Counted from the first letter of the stretch, positions 16,032-25,825 are shown. The stretch is DNA of 53,580 nucleotides from Spirosoma oryzae (GCF_003002825.1 NZ_PVTE01000035.1:1-53580), one strand, 5' to 3'. Program-made: numbers and translations. Notes: generated by a model from the letters alone, not told the origin.

Positions 16032-17152
16032 AGTACTTGGACAAAAAAGATTATTTACTATACTAGCTTTGTGCCATGAGCCCTCGCTTTATCACATTGA
16101 CGCCCGATGAAGAGCGTACCTTGTGGGACGCTCTTCAACATGGACCTCAGTACCAGTTTCGTAACCGGTGCTTGTGCCTATTACTAAGCCATCAGGGCCA
16201 ACCGGTTGGCTGGCTGAAAGACCACCGCACGGGCGGCCCCGTTCAAGGTCTCACGACTGACCAACTACAACTGGTTGGACGCTTGGCAGGAGCAGGGCCT
16301 ACGCGGCTTATACAATCAACCTGGTCGAGGTCATAAGCCCATTCTAACTCTAGCTGATGAAGCGTTTGTCAACCAGCACGTGGCGGCCAATGCCCAGCAG
16401 TTGAAAGTAGCCCGAACCGCTTCGCGCCAGGAATTACAGCGTGAGTTTAGCCACAAAACCTGCAACGGTTTTTAAAAAGCATCGTTGGCGCTGGAAGCGC
16501 ATCCGGCGCAGCACCCGCTGCTTTCGGCCCGCTGACAAGGAGCAGCGGCTCGAGTTGCTGACGGAATTGCAGAGCTTGGAGCGGGAGGGCCTGATTGAAT
16601 GGTCCGCCGTCGCGGCTGTTTTATGGCGATGAGTCGGGTTTTAGCCAGTTGCCGGTGGTGCCTTACGGCTGGCAGCAGACGGCTCGTGCGCTGGAGCGGC
16701 CGAGTCAGCACAGCCCCCGGTTGAACGTACTGGCCTGGCTCAGCGAAGCGGGAAAACTGGTTAGTTTCACCCACCCGCGCAGCATCAACAGTGAATTCGT
16801 CATCGCTTGTATTAATAGCTGGGTCGGTGGTCTTAGCCGGGAGACGGTACTGGTGCTGGACAACGCGCCCATGCACCGCTCGAAAGCATTCAGGGCGTGT
16901 TTGGCTGGTTGGCAGCAGCAGAGGTTGTATGTGTTTCAGTTGCCAGCCTACAGTCCCCACCTCAATAAGGTTGACTGTTTGTTGCGTAAGATGAAGTATG
17001 ACCGGGTCGCCGGTGCGATGGCTGAGCACAGCGGCTTATGCCAGCTATCAAGCCCTGCGTGATGCCGTTGAGGACATTCTGGCTCGGTTTGGTCAGCGGT
17101 TCACGATTCAGTTTACACCCAAACATTGTCAAATTAATTCTGTCTGATTACT
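16032..17152 (+). mobile_element. IS630-family insertion sequence, degraded
   Basis: The element is about 1.12 kb and is flanked by TA at 16030-16031 and 17153-17154, the IS630/Tc1 target. Its ends are imperfect inverted repeats (AGTACTTGGACAAAA and, read inward from the right, AGTAATCAGACAGAA). The length is usual for the family. The transposase inside is frameshifted several times. Confidence 0.7.
16076..17147 (+). pseudogene. IS630-family transposase, multiple frameshifts
   Basis: Pieces in three frames line up as one transposase: MSPRFITLTPDEERTLWDAL; then LDAWQEQGLRGLYNQPGRG; KKHRWRWKRIRRSTR; LFYGDESGFSQLPVVPYGWQ with the first catalytic Asp; ETVLVLDNAPMHRSKAF with the second; and AYSPHLNKVDCLLRKMKYD, where the expected third acidic residue is Asp instead of Glu. 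A last frame ends AAYASYQALRDAVEDILARF up to TGA at 17145-17147. At least three frame changes make it inactive. Confidence 0.78.
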
Positions 17153-17154
17153 TA

Positions 17155-18077
17155 CAAGGAACTAGTAGTGTCTAACACTGTCGATTATACCTTGTTAAGG
17201 GTAGAGGCAGGGCAAACGAATTGCCTTTTATTGGCAACACGCTTGGCTGTCGGTCTTTGGGAAGTAAGGGAGATATGCTTAGGGCCAGTACAGTAGGCAA
17301 TACCTTCGATCAGGCTAGCTCAAAGGCTTGGGAAGCGGTGCGGTATGAAGTTTATGAGCGTAACGATGTCGCTTTCGATAAGCTTAGCTGAGCAGGCTGA
17401 TTCATACGTATCCCTTAATGGTCGACAAGGCTTCCGGGCGGTAAAGCACCTGAGCCATATCACACACGAAACCACCATGCAGCGCTACCACTGCCAGACA
17501 ATGTCCGGGTTAAAAAAATCGGCCAATTTTGTTGATAGCCTACAACTGTGACGACTGGTTGAAAACCTGGTTAAAGATAGCTCCGCATGTATCCGGCTGT
17601 ACTAAGTAGCAAGCAAAGCAAACTACGTTTACTTAAGCCCCGACTCATTTTACGTTGGAACTACGTTTCTAAAAATGACAAGTGAGAATCTTCAAGTAGT
17701 CCTGTAAATACGGACACATATTAATCAATAGATCCATTTTTTAACTTTATACAATAAAATAGATAAAAAAAATTATATCAATTAACTACGTATGGCTTTT
17801 TGTTGTACTGTCCCTCTTTTGCGTAAACAATTTTATTGATGCATGCTCGATAGAAAGTTTATACATGAAAGAATATAAGTAAAGAATTCTATACGATTGT
17901 ACAGGTTATACGGTAAAACGCTAGTAATATTGTTACTCCATATCGTAGGTACACTTATTTAATTTTCTCTCGCAAATTAGCTTCCAGGCAAGTACCTGGT
18001 CAGTTGGTTTGTGCGGACGATTCATTGCGAATGTGTCATCGCAATTTTAGTTAATTAGTCATTTTATTAAAGTCCCT
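17155..18077. other. Gene-free stretch (about 920 bp)
   Basis: No gene is supported. A 68-codon frame at 17345-17551 has a partly protein-like tail (HITHETTMQRYHCQ), but neighbouring frames are interrupted and I cannot assign it. The last 350 bp are AT-rich and must contain the promoter of the response regulator gene. Confidence 0.4.
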
Positions 18078-18800
18078 ATGAAACGCAGTCAATTTCTTAT
18101 CATTGATGACAATGAGGCTGATGCCAAGCGCCTGCATGAAGCGCTCGAAAAGCTGCTTCTTTTCAAATCGATCGATGTAACGGCCACCTTGGAAGAAGCT
18201 ACATCGATACTGGAAAACCAGTCTATCGACCTGATTTTTCTGGATATTTTACTGACCGATCAATCAGGACTGAAGCTATTAAGAAGTAATACCGATCTTC
18301 CCCCCGTTATCATCGTCAGTTCCTATCCAGATTACGCTATCGAAAGTTACCGGATAGGGAAAGCAGCTGATTTTATTGTTAAGCCGTTTACGGAAGAACG
18401 ACTACTCATGGCGGTTAACCGCGCTATGAATTTCGAAGCCACACCGAATCATATAACTGGGGCTCATTTTACGTTTTTGAAAGTAGGGTATAAAGTTCAG
18501 CGTTTCGATTTTAACGCGATCGATTATGTAGAAGCATTTGGTTCGTACAGCAAGATCTTTGTTGACGGCCAATATACATTAATAAACGATCGTATCTCGG
18601 TGGTGAAGAAGCTACTGCCCGATCAACATTTTATTCAGGTTCATAAGTCCTATATCATAAACACGGATAAAATAGCAATGTTCGATCGTAATAATTTTTG
18701 GATACAGAAAACAAAAATACCGATAGGCATTTCCTATAGATCCAGTTTGGAAAGCTTTTTAGCAGTATTCGGGAAGGAAGAGGAAGAAAAAGAAAAATAA
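18078..18800 (+). CDS. LytTR-family response regulator
   Basis: The 240-aa product has an N-terminal receiver domain: acidic pair Asp10/Asp11 in LIIDDNEAD, phospho-acceptor Asp56 in LIFLDILLTDQSG, and Lys102 in FIVKPF. The C-terminal half is a LytTR DNA-binding domain (about 135-235), with FNAIDYVEAFGSYSKIFV and FIQVHKSYIINTDKI as recognisable blocks. It acts in the cytoplasm as a transcription factor. It stands 38 bp before the histidine kinase gene, so the two form a two-component system. The poly-Glu/Lys tail is unusual but harmless. A direct-repeat array at 21378-21465, just past the kinase gene, is a candidate target. Confidence 0.9.
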   Translation: MKRSQFLIIDDNEADAKRLHEALEKLLLFKSIDVTATLEEATSILENQSIDLIFLDILLTDQSGLKLLRSNTDLPPVIIVSSYPDYAIESYRIGKAADFIVKPFTEERLLMAVNRAMNFEATPNHITGAHFTFLKVGYKVQRFDFNAIDYVEAFGSYSKIFVDGQYTLINDRISVVKKLLPDQHFIQVHKSYIINTDKIAMFDRNNFWIQKTKIPIGISYRSSLESFLAVFGKEEEEKEK

Positions 18801-18838
18801 CGTTTAATGATTTTTTGTACACCGTACCTTGACTTATA

Positions 18839-21115
18839 ATGAAATCACTTTTACCGAAAAAACAACAAAAATCGCGTTGCTATGCGATCGTAGTTTGCGG
18901 GCTGCTTATGTTTATGGCTCAGGCGCAAGTTTCTCAGGCGCAGGAGGTTGCGATATGGCGAAAACAGTTTGCTCAGGCTAAAAACGATTCGGTACGAGCC
19001 GAGTTTGGTAATCGGCTTCAGCAGGCTTACCAGCCCTATGATAACGACTCATGTCGTTATTTTGCCGAGCTTACCATGCGGTACGCGAAGAACTTGAAAA
19101 ATAAAGATATATACGTCAAGGCCTGCTCGGAACTGGCCGATACCTATGACAGGCAAGGTAATACGAAAAAGGCTTTCGAGATACTATCGTCGGCCGAAAA
19201 ACTGCCCTTTTCCACCTCCCCGCCCGATACAGCACTTATCTATCTGAAGTATCGCATGGCGATTTTGCATCTTAGACGCAACGACATGGTGACATCGTTA
19301 CCTTTGGCACTTCAGGCGTACCGGCTCTTTGAGCGCGTGCCGAATCGAGCGGCTGTTCCGATTCTTGATTTTAATCTTGCCAAGACGTTAGGTGTCCTAT
19401 ACAGTGAACTGAAAGATTATCCTAAAAGTAACAGTTATTACCTGCACGCCTACGAAGTGGCCAAAAGGATTAAACGAAAGACCGGACAGATTTTGGCGCT
19501 AAATAATATAGCTACCAATTATGTGAATGCCAACGACTATGATAAGGCAGAAGAATTGGTGCTGCAAGCACTTGCGTTGACGAAAGGTACGTATGACTTG
19601 CCCCGGATGCATGTGATGCCTGCTTACGTTGGTATTCTGATCTATAAAAAGCAGTTTGCCAAGGCGCTTGAATTTGCCCGGGAAAACCTGGCTCTTCAGA
19701 AAACACTGAGCGACGTCGTCAGAATCGCAGACGCTTACAATATGTTGTCCGAAATTCATCTGAACCTTAAAAATTACGACAAGGCGCTTATCTGCGCGAA
19801 CGAGGCCGTTTGTTACATGGAAAACACGGCCTTTACTCGTAAAAAGGGCCAGAGTTACAAAGCCCAGGCCAATGTATTTGAGCAGACGGGGCGTTTTCAG
19901 GAAGCGCTGGCTGCTTTCAAGGTATCTAAAGCGATTGAAGATAGCCTGGCCGATATCGACAGAGCCAAGGAAGTGGCCCGCATTCAGGCCGGTTTCGATC
20001 TGGAACGCAAACAGAATCAGATCACACTGCTCAACAAAAACGTTGCGATACAACTCCTCCAGAAGCAGAAACAGCAAAGACAACTGCGGTCGTTGGCGCA
20101 ACTCAAGCTGACGACCGAACTCAAAAACAAACTGCTGACCGAACAGCAGCTTGTCGATCAGCATCAGCTGGGTATTCAGAAACTGAACACCAAACGGCAA
20201 CAGAGTCAAATTATGATTCAGCAGCAGCAGCTTGACTTCGCCCGGCAACGCCAGCTGCTTTACCTGACTATCCTGGCCATGCTGGCGATTCTGGTTATTC
20301 TTATCGGTTACTTCCTGCAACGACAACGCCGGGCCCGGCGTTTGCTGGCAACCCAGAAGGAAGAAATCCAGCAGCAGGCTCAGCAACTGGGTGAGCTTAA
20401 CACCACTAAAGATAAGCTCTTTTCGCTGATCAGCCACGACCTGCGCTCGCCACTGGCTGCGCTCAAAACAAATGTCGATCAGTTGCATACGCTGCCTCAG
20501 AGTCAGAACCCGCTACTGGCTCAGGTGACGCAGCAGGTAGAGTACCAGCTGGACCGGGTGCTCGATCTGCTGACAAATTTGCTGACCTGGTCGCACTCCC
20601 AGCTTAAGGGGTTTCGAAGTATGACACAGCCACTGGCAGTGCGTGAGATTCTGGCGCAGGAGCTTGCTCAGCTTAGCCAGCAACTGGTTCGTAAGCAGGT
20701 ACGGGTCATGAACCATGTGGATGCTGATTTACTGGTGGATGCCGATCGGCATCAGCTGGGAGCAGTGATACGGAATTTACTGATGAATGCCTTAAAATTC
20801 AGTTCACCGGGCGGGTTTATCCGGGTAAGCACTACTAGGCATGAATCGCAGGTGGAAATCCAGATACGGGATGGTGGTACAGGCATGAGCCAGGCGCAAC
20901 TGTCGGTTTTATTTAGCCAGCCTCAGGTAAGCGTAGGTACGAACGGAGAGCAGGGAACCGGCCTGGGATTACGGCTATGTAAGGATTTGCTGACCCAGCA
21001 GGGGGGAAGCCTGGCCATCGAGAGCGAACTGGGGCGCGGTACTACCGCCCGGATCAGACTACCGCTTGCCCAAACGGAATTGCTTCCGGAATCACTGAAC
21101 GTAACAACCGGCTGA
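18839..21115 (+). CDS. TPR-containing sensor histidine kinase
   Basis: The 758-aa protein has an N-terminal signal sequence (CYAIVVCGLLMFMAQAQVSQ). A periplasmic array of TPR-like helices spans about residues 40-380, for example LALNNIATNYVNANDYDKAE. A coiled-coil Gln-rich region follows, then one membrane helix at about 474-494 (LYLTILAMLAILVILIGYFL). The cytoplasmic part is HisKA with His533 in LFSLISHDLRSPLAAL, and HATPase_c with N box VIRNLLMNALKFSSPGG and G box GTGLGLRLCKDLL. It senses an unknown envelope cue and phosphorylates the LytTR regulator encoded upstream. This layout is common in Bacteroidota. Confidence 0.9.
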   Translation: MKSLLPKKQQKSRCYAIVVCGLLMFMAQAQVSQAQEVAIWRKQFAQAKNDSVRAEFGNRLQQAYQPYDNDSCRYFAELTMRYAKNLKNKDIYVKACSELADTYDRQGNTKKAFEILSSAEKLPFSTSPPDTALIYLKYRMAILHLRRNDMVTSLPLALQAYRLFERVPNRAAVPILDFNLAKTLGVLYSELKDYPKSNSYYLHAYEVAKRIKRKTGQILALNNIATNYVNANDYDKAEELVLQALALTKGTYDLPRMHVMPAYVGILIYKKQFAKALEFARENLALQKTLSDVVRIADAYNMLSEIHLNLKNYDKALICANEAVCYMENTAFTRKKGQSYKAQANVFEQTGRFQEALAAFKVSKAIEDSLADIDRAKEVARIQAGFDLERKQNQITLLNKNVAIQLLQKQKQQRQLRSLAQLKLTTELKNKLLTEQQLVDQHQLGIQKLNTKRQQSQIMIQQQQLDFARQRQLLYLTILAMLAILVILIGYFLQRQRRARRLLATQKEEIQQQAQQLGELNTTKDKLFSLISHDLRSPLAALKTNVDQLHTLPQSQNPLLAQVTQQVEYQLDRVLDLLTNLLTWSHSQLKGFRSMTQPLAVREILAQELAQLSQQLVRKQVRVMNHVDADLLVDADRHQLGAVIRNLLMNALKFSSPGGFIRVSTTRHESQVEIQIRDGGTGMSQAQLSVLFSQPQVSVGTNGEQGTGLGLRLCKDLLTQQGGSLAIESELGRGTTARIRLPLAQTELLPESLNVTTG

Positions 21116-21133
21116 CCATCATAAATCATTATA

Positions 21134-21177
21134 CCGGTACTGACGGGCAACCGACGGCTACGGCCTGTCAGTACCGG
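21134..21177. terminator. 15-bp stem hairpin after the kinase gene
   Basis: CCGGTACTGACGGGC and GCCTGTCAGTACCGG pair with one G-T wobble around a 14-nt loop, 18 bp after the kinase stop codon. A T-run is missing, so termination efficiency is uncertain, but the position suits a transcript end. Confidence 0.5.
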
Positions 21178-21209
21178 AAAATTCCGCTCAGGCTGCCCCT
21201 GACGTATAC

Positions 21210-21249
21210 ATCGCCCGGACAACCCATAAACAGGGGTCGTTCGGGCGAT
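21210..21249. repeat. 16-bp inverted repeat
   Basis: ATCGCCCGGACAACCC and GGGTCGTTCGGGCGAT pair over 16 positions with two G-T wobbles and an 8-nt loop. It is the second hairpin in tandem after the two-component operon. Confidence 0.55.
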
Positions 21250-21924
21250 ACATGCTTTACAGGTGTATGCAGACCAATAAACCCTGACTAACTCAACACA
21301 AAACGGCTCACCATAGCTGGTACCGCCCTCCATAAGCCTTGCCAGCATTTCCCGGAAATCGCGAAAAATGCCCGAATTTGGTGAGTCTAGAATCTTATTT
21401 TGGGCAATCAGAACGAAAATTGGAGTAATCAGAACACAAATTGGCGTGTTCAGCGGAAACAAAAATGACTCCCGCCAACCTTTTCGCGGACGTTTACAGC
21501 ACAGATGGCGAATTCGTGTGTTTAAACGTACAGTTGGAGTGTACTACTCCGGAATTGGAGCATAGCCTGCTTAATCCGTAAGGTTTGTCACAACATTTGT
21601 TCGACTAGAAGCGTAGATGCGCATTTCCGTATCTGGCTCCTAACCGCTACTCCTGATGACAACTGACTACGCTACCCCCAAACTGCTTGCTGTTTACGTC
21701 ACCGTCAGACGACGCCGGGCCAACCGCCCGATTCGGCGTGCGTGCGAATATGGTCGGCTGAATCTGCACCTGCCCAGTCTTATCGGTCATCGCGTGTGCG
21801 TCGATCTGACGACGTATATAGGGTAGCGTTAGCTATTGTCTGACGTTTAGTTACAGACCTGCCAGCCCGGCTTTTCGATTCTGTCCATTCCTGTTAACCT
21901 ACACGTAACTTGCGCTTGTATCCA
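21250..21924. other. Non-coding stretch between the two-component operon and the surface cluster
   Basis: Apart from the direct repeats at 21378-21465 there is no supported gene. Two further TTGGAG words occur at about 21534 and 21555. The promoter for the gene at 21925 should be here. Confidence 0.45.
21378..21465. repeat. Degenerate direct repeats with about 21-bp period
   Basis: TTGG-containing units start at 21378, 21400, 21420 and 21441 (spacings 22, 20, 21). The best two are TTGGGCAATCAGAACGAAAA and TTGGAGTAATCAGAACACAA. The fourth is TTGGCGTGTTCAGCGGAAAC. A spacing of two helical turns places all units on one DNA face, as in regulator-binding arrays. Confidence 0.5.
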
Positions 21925-22629
21925 ATGCAATCTCGTCTGCGCGCTGGCCATCTGCTCTGGCCGGTCTGGCTAGCGCCGGGCTGGATTGCGTTGTGGCTGG
22001 CGGTGAGTGTGCCCGTTGATGGGCAGGCCCCGCTGGAACGGACAACCGATGCCCAGCGGATGGATACCAGCCGGACCAGCCAGTTGCGTGGGCTCGGGAT
22101 TTTTGGCAAGGCGCTGGGTATTCACGGGCAGGATAGCCTGCTGGTAGCGGGTGATCTGGTACTCGACCGGGCCGAGGTAGTGGGGGAGGGGGTACTGCTG
22201 CTCAAAAGCCGCGCTCCGCAGCAGCTGATTGCCCGCCATAGTACGCTCATCAACCTGGCCATCGACAACCCGACGCAGGTGACACTGCGGGGTGATTTAC
22301 GCGTAAAACAAAGCCTGACCGTTAAGGAGGGCACATTGATCGATCGTGACGGCAACCTCACGCTCGATCCCACCTGCCAGACAACGTTGCTGGCAGGTGG
22401 TCAACTCAGGACCGGGCCGATCGTGCGCCCGGCCGTACCGCTAACCCGTCTGTTAATTGGTTACCCGGACAATGGCCTGACAGCGCAGACGCCTTCGCTG
22501 CCCGTTCCGCTTAGCCGAACCGGCAAACGGGGAGCCTACGCCAGACTGAATACAATTCGGTATGCCAGTCTGGCCGGTGAAAAGCCGGTTCCTCCGCCGG
22601 AAATGGCCGCGCTGTACCGGCATCGATAG
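21925..22629 (+). CDS. Secreted or surface protein, function unknown
   Basis: The ATG at 21925 is preferred over an in-frame TTG at 21910. The 234-aa product begins with a hydrophobic export signal (WLAPGWIALWLAVSVPVDGQ). The middle has a regular beta pattern (DSLLVAGDLVLDRAEVVGEG, TLRGDLRVKQSLTVKEGTLI) that resembles short beta-helix or adhesin-like surface proteins of Bacteroidota. No sorting domain is evident at the C-terminus. It is the first gene of the co-directional surface cluster. Exact role unknown. Confidence 0.65.
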   Translation: MQSRLRAGHLLWPVWLAPGWIALWLAVSVPVDGQAPLERTTDAQRMDTSRTSQLRGLGIFGKALGIHGQDSLLVAGDLVLDRAEVVGEGVLLLKSRAPQQLIARHSTLINLAIDNPTQVTLRGDLRVKQSLTVKEGTLIDRDGNLTLDPTCQTTLLAGGQLRTGPIVRPAVPLTRLLIGYPDNGLTAQTPSLPVPLSRTGKRGAYARLNTIRYASLAGEKPVPPPEMAALYRHR

Positions 22630-22887
22630 CCGCGCACCATGCACAGCGCAGATGCCGGTAAAGTTAGAAGAGTAAGCGGGGTACGGGCGTGTATCGACGC
22701 ATCGAAGCCACTACTGCTGCCCCGCTGCTTACGCTGAAAGTTACCCACCGACTCAATACCCACCGTTTCTTGTAATTAACAGGCGATTCTGCGGCATACG
22801 GATGCCGGAAAGACCACCGCTTGCGCTAGTAAAACAATGTGTACGAGTACGTACACCCAATCATTCACATTTTTTGAAACGAAGATT

Positions 22888-24231
22888 ATGAAACTGAAAC
22901 CTTTATTTTATTCCCTGCTGATCGCTTCGCTGACATCGACGGCCTATGCGCAGGTGAAAGTTGGAGCCAATCCAGGTACAATTTCGACAAACGCCGTGTT
23001 GGATGTAGAAGGCACCAGTGGTGCGCGTACCGTTATCCTTCAGAATGGGAACATGGGTATAGGTACAGCGACGCCCAATGCACCCTTGCAATTCCCTTCT
23101 ACGATAGGGTCAAGAAAAGTTGTGTTGTATGATTTAAATAATAACGATCATCAATTTTGGGGCTTTGGTATAAATAGTAATACGCTACGATACCAAACTT
23201 CGTCATCAGTAGATGACCACGTTTTCTTCTCTGGAGCTAGTAGTACCTCTTCCACTGAACTTATGCGGATAAAGGGTAACGGTAATGTCGGCATTGGTAC
23301 GAATGCTCCTGATGCAAAACTGGAAGTGGCTGGTCAAGTAAAAATTACGGGTGGCAGTCCAGGTGCGGGAAAAATACTCTCTTCAGATGCGAATGGATTA
23401 GCCTCTTGGGCCACACCTGCTGCTGTAACGAATATTTATAATGCAGATGGATCATTGACTGGAAGCCGTACTGTCACATTAGGGGCCAACGCATTGAACT
23501 TTTCGAGTACAACTGGTGGAATAAAAATTGTACAAACTACTGCTGGAAACCAGGCCTTTGGTATTGGTGGCTTAGGGATTTTTGGAATTGATGCAGCTGG
23601 TGTTGTTAATGGTCGATTTGCCGTTTTAGAGAATGGCAATGTTGGCATTGGTGTAGCAACTCCATCGCAGTCCTTGGATATCTCCGGTACAGCTCGGCTA
23701 CGCAACATTCCCACGAACACAAGCAACAACCTTATTTTAACGGTTGATGCGAATGGTCTTATTGCGAAACAGAATGCCCAGGCAGCTCAACTTCCAACTG
23801 TTAGAGCTTCACTAGGGGCAGGCGTTGATCTTACATTTGCTGGAAATGCTGCTTACACAGGCACGACGATTACTTTACCTGCAAATTCACAATATCTTGT
23901 CTCCGCAACTATGCTACTATCTTCTAGTGCTGCAACTGCGGGCAACATGTGGGTAAGAGCTTATTTGTCTGATTCGCCTACAACTCTTAATAATACATCT
24001 GATATTGTAGGAACCACTAGTTTGCTTAGTGGTGCTCAAAGTATCAATCAGACTTTTAGCTTATTGACTGGAAGTGTCGCCCTGAAAAACACTAGCAGTT
24101 CACCCAAAACGTATTATTTCTGTGCAATTGCATCTTCTAACGGTATTGATCCCCCCGCTGGCACCACAATAGTAAGGTTTGGTGGGTCTGCTTGGTCGGA
24201 AAATCAGCTCTATGCTATTCCGTACAATTAA
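22888..24231 (+). CDS. Secreted tail-fibre-like protein with GNVGIG repeats
   Basis: Start at the ATG 22888, which begins a clean signal peptide (MKLKPLFYSLLIASLTSTAY); the upstream TG-rich extension of the frame is not credible. The 447-aa product contains repeated blocks of the type NGNMGIGTATPNAPLQF, GNGNVGIGTNAPDAKLEVAG and NGNVGIGVATPSQSLDISGT, as in phage tail-fibre and head-spike proteins and many Bacteroidota surface proteins. The C-terminal 140 residues look like a jelly-roll (TITLPANSQYLVSATMLLSS). The gene is clearly AT-richer than its neighbours and uses different synonymous codons, suggesting separate acquisition. No T9SS signal is visible. Confidence 0.75.
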   Translation: MKLKPLFYSLLIASLTSTAYAQVKVGANPGTISTNAVLDVEGTSGARTVILQNGNMGIGTATPNAPLQFPSTIGSRKVVLYDLNNNDHQFWGFGINSNTLRYQTSSSVDDHVFFSGASSTSSTELMRIKGNGNVGIGTNAPDAKLEVAGQVKITGGSPGAGKILSSDANGLASWATPAAVTNIYNADGSLTGSRTVTLGANALNFSSTTGGIKIVQTTAGNQAFGIGGLGIFGIDAAGVVNGRFAVLENGNVGIGVATPSQSLDISGTARLRNIPTNTSNNLILTVDANGLIAKQNAQAAQLPTVRASLGAGVDLTFAGNAAYTGTTITLPANSQYLVSATMLLSSSAATAGNMWVRAYLSDSPTTLNNTSDIVGTTSLLSGAQSINQTFSLLTGSVALKNTSSSPKTYYFCAIASSNGIDPPAGTTIVRFGGSAWSENQLYAIPYN

Positions 24232-24312
24232 AGTAACCTTTAGCGAAAAGCCCTAGAAAGTGATCAAAAACCAATTCTACTACCCTACGCTTAACGGGGT
24301 AGTGGACCTATC

Positions 24313-24332
24313 GCAGGCAGGCGCCTGCCTGC
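24313..24332. repeat. 20-bp perfect palindrome
   Basis: GCAGGCAGGCGCCTGCCTGC is its own reverse complement and lies between two secreted-protein genes. A weak hairpin (ACTACCC / GGGTAGT, 24279-24303) precedes it. They may together end the upstream transcript. Confidence 0.5.
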
Positions 24333-24407
24333 AACCCGTTCTTTTTCGGCGCTTATTCACTGATTTCATCTGGCAACAAATTTTCCTTTTCAACACAATT
24401 AATATTT

Positions 24408-25793
24408 ATGAGACGAACACTCTACCTCATTCCTCTGCTCGTATGCCTGGCGCTGCTGGCGCGGGCGCAGAGCCAGATCAATGGGACTGTCCAAATCAAT
24501 TCTGGGGGCGATATAGGTATTTATAATGCCCTGACGTTCAATACAGGCTACGTGATAACCCCCCGCAATGCGCCCGCCAGCAACATTAGTTTTCAGGCAG
24601 GGTCGAGCTATGCAGGGGCCTCCAATACCAGTCACGTTAACGGCTACGCTGAGAAAGTAGGCAACACGGCTTTTACTTTCCCGGTCGGTGACGGCACCAC
24701 GCTGCGGCCCATGGGTATATCGCCCCCCCCAACGCCATCGTCAGTTTACCAGGCAGCTTATTTTGGCGTTAATCCGGCCTCAGCTACCCTGCCCGCCGGA
24801 GCCCCGTTCAGCACCAGCTCCCTCGGGACGGGTGTAGCGCGCGTGGGTACCAGTGAGTACTGGGATGTGAATGGTAGCAGTGCTGTCGATCTTACCTTCA
24901 CCTGGAATGCAGCCAGTAACCTGTCCACCGTTGTGCCCACGGGCATTATGAGCAACCTGATCGTGGTTGGCTGGAATGGGACGCAGTGGGTCAAGGTGGG
25001 TACCGGTACCCCCACTACTACCGGTACCCTGAGCGGTGCGGGCACCATTACCGTTAGCAGCGTTACCCCCGATACCTACACGGCCTATACGTTTGGTACC
25101 ACCACGCTGCAACTGGCCGTAACAACCAACCCAAGCCCGGTAACCGTAACCAGCGGAACCGGCAACACGGTCTCGCTGCCGTCAGTCCTCAACCCAACGG
25201 GCGGTACGGGCCCTTACACGTATACGTCTGTCGATCCCACCACAGGAGTTGCCTCCAACACCACCGCGCACGGTATCGTCAACGTCAACCCCACCACCGG
25301 GGTAATGTCGTATACCTCCACCCCCGGCTATTCGGGGCCAGATCAGGCCACGATTAAAGTCTGCGACAGCAGTTCGCCAGCCCTGTGTAACACGGTTACC
25401 GTGCCGATAAGTGCCACCTTACCGGTAGGCAGCGGCTCACTCGACTGTTCAACGGCCCAGATCCTTGGGGTTACGCCGGGTACGGCCGGTACGGGCAATC
25501 TCAAACTGACCGTCAACGTCTCGGGCATCGGAACGTTCCCGGTCACTATCTCGGGTTCGGGTATGGCGGTCACTACCTCGCCCTACGTGCTCAACGTGAC
25601 GGCCTCCGGCTTACAGACCTTCTTTATTCCCATTACCTACAGCGGGGCCGCTTTCGGGGCCACCACCATCACGGTTGGCAGTTCGACCTGTTCGCCGAAC
25701 CTGACCGCCGTAACGCCCACGCCCCTCATCACCTCGGTGCTGAATCTGGGACCGGCCTGTGCGCCCATTACAGCGGCCACTTTATCTAAATAA
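24408..25793 (+). CDS. Secreted beta-rich protein with cadherin/Ig-like segment
   Basis: The 461-aa product has a signal peptide (MRRTLYLIPLLVCLALLARA). The first 220 residues resemble the surface proteins of Bacteroidota that carry YAEKVGNTAFTFPVGDGTTL-type blocks. They are followed by a tandem Ig/cadherin-like part (TGGTGPYTYTSVDPTTGVAS, then YTSTPGYSGPDQATIKVCD) and a final beta domain with paired Cys (SLDCSTAQILGV, GSSTCSPNLTAV). The end (PITAATLSK) has no T9SS type A motif. The next gene starts 32 bp downstream, so the two probably share a transcript. Role is likely surface structure or adhesion, by inference. Confidence 0.7.
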   Translation: MRRTLYLIPLLVCLALLARAQSQINGTVQINSGGDIGIYNALTFNTGYVITPRNAPASNISFQAGSSYAGASNTSHVNGYAEKVGNTAFTFPVGDGTTLRPMGISPPPTPSSVYQAAYFGVNPASATLPAGAPFSTSSLGTGVARVGTSEYWDVNGSSAVDLTFTWNAASNLSTVVPTGIMSNLIVVGWNGTQWVKVGTGTPTTTGTLSGAGTITVSSVTPDTYTAYTFGTTTLQLAVTTNPSPVTVTSGTGNTVSLPSVLNPTGGTGPYTYTSVDPTTGVASNTTAHGIVNVNPTTGVMSYTSTPGYSGPDQATIKVCDSSSPALCNTVTVPISATLPVGSGSLDCSTAQILGVTPGTAGTGNLKLTVNVSGIGTFPVTISGSGMAVTTSPYVLNVTASGLQTFFIPITYSGAAFGATTITVGSSTCSPNLTAVTPTPLITSVLNLGPACAPITAATLSK

Positions 25794-25825
25794 GACTGTC
25801 TGGATTTAACCCCATCGCATCAACT

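Noticed and set aside
17345..17551. Tyrosine recombinase C-terminus
   Set aside because: The HITHETTMQRYH stretch only loosely recalls the HxxR...Y arrangement, and the catalytic Arg and Tyr context cannot be confirmed.
19499..20488. Antisense frame of 329 codons opposite the histidine kinase gene
   Set aside because: The sense strand encodes unmistakable TPR, membrane and kinase domains; the antisense product has no domain or start context.
21378..21465. Possible CRISPR array
   Set aside because: Units are about 21 bp with no separate constant repeat and variable spacer, and no cas genes are in the window.
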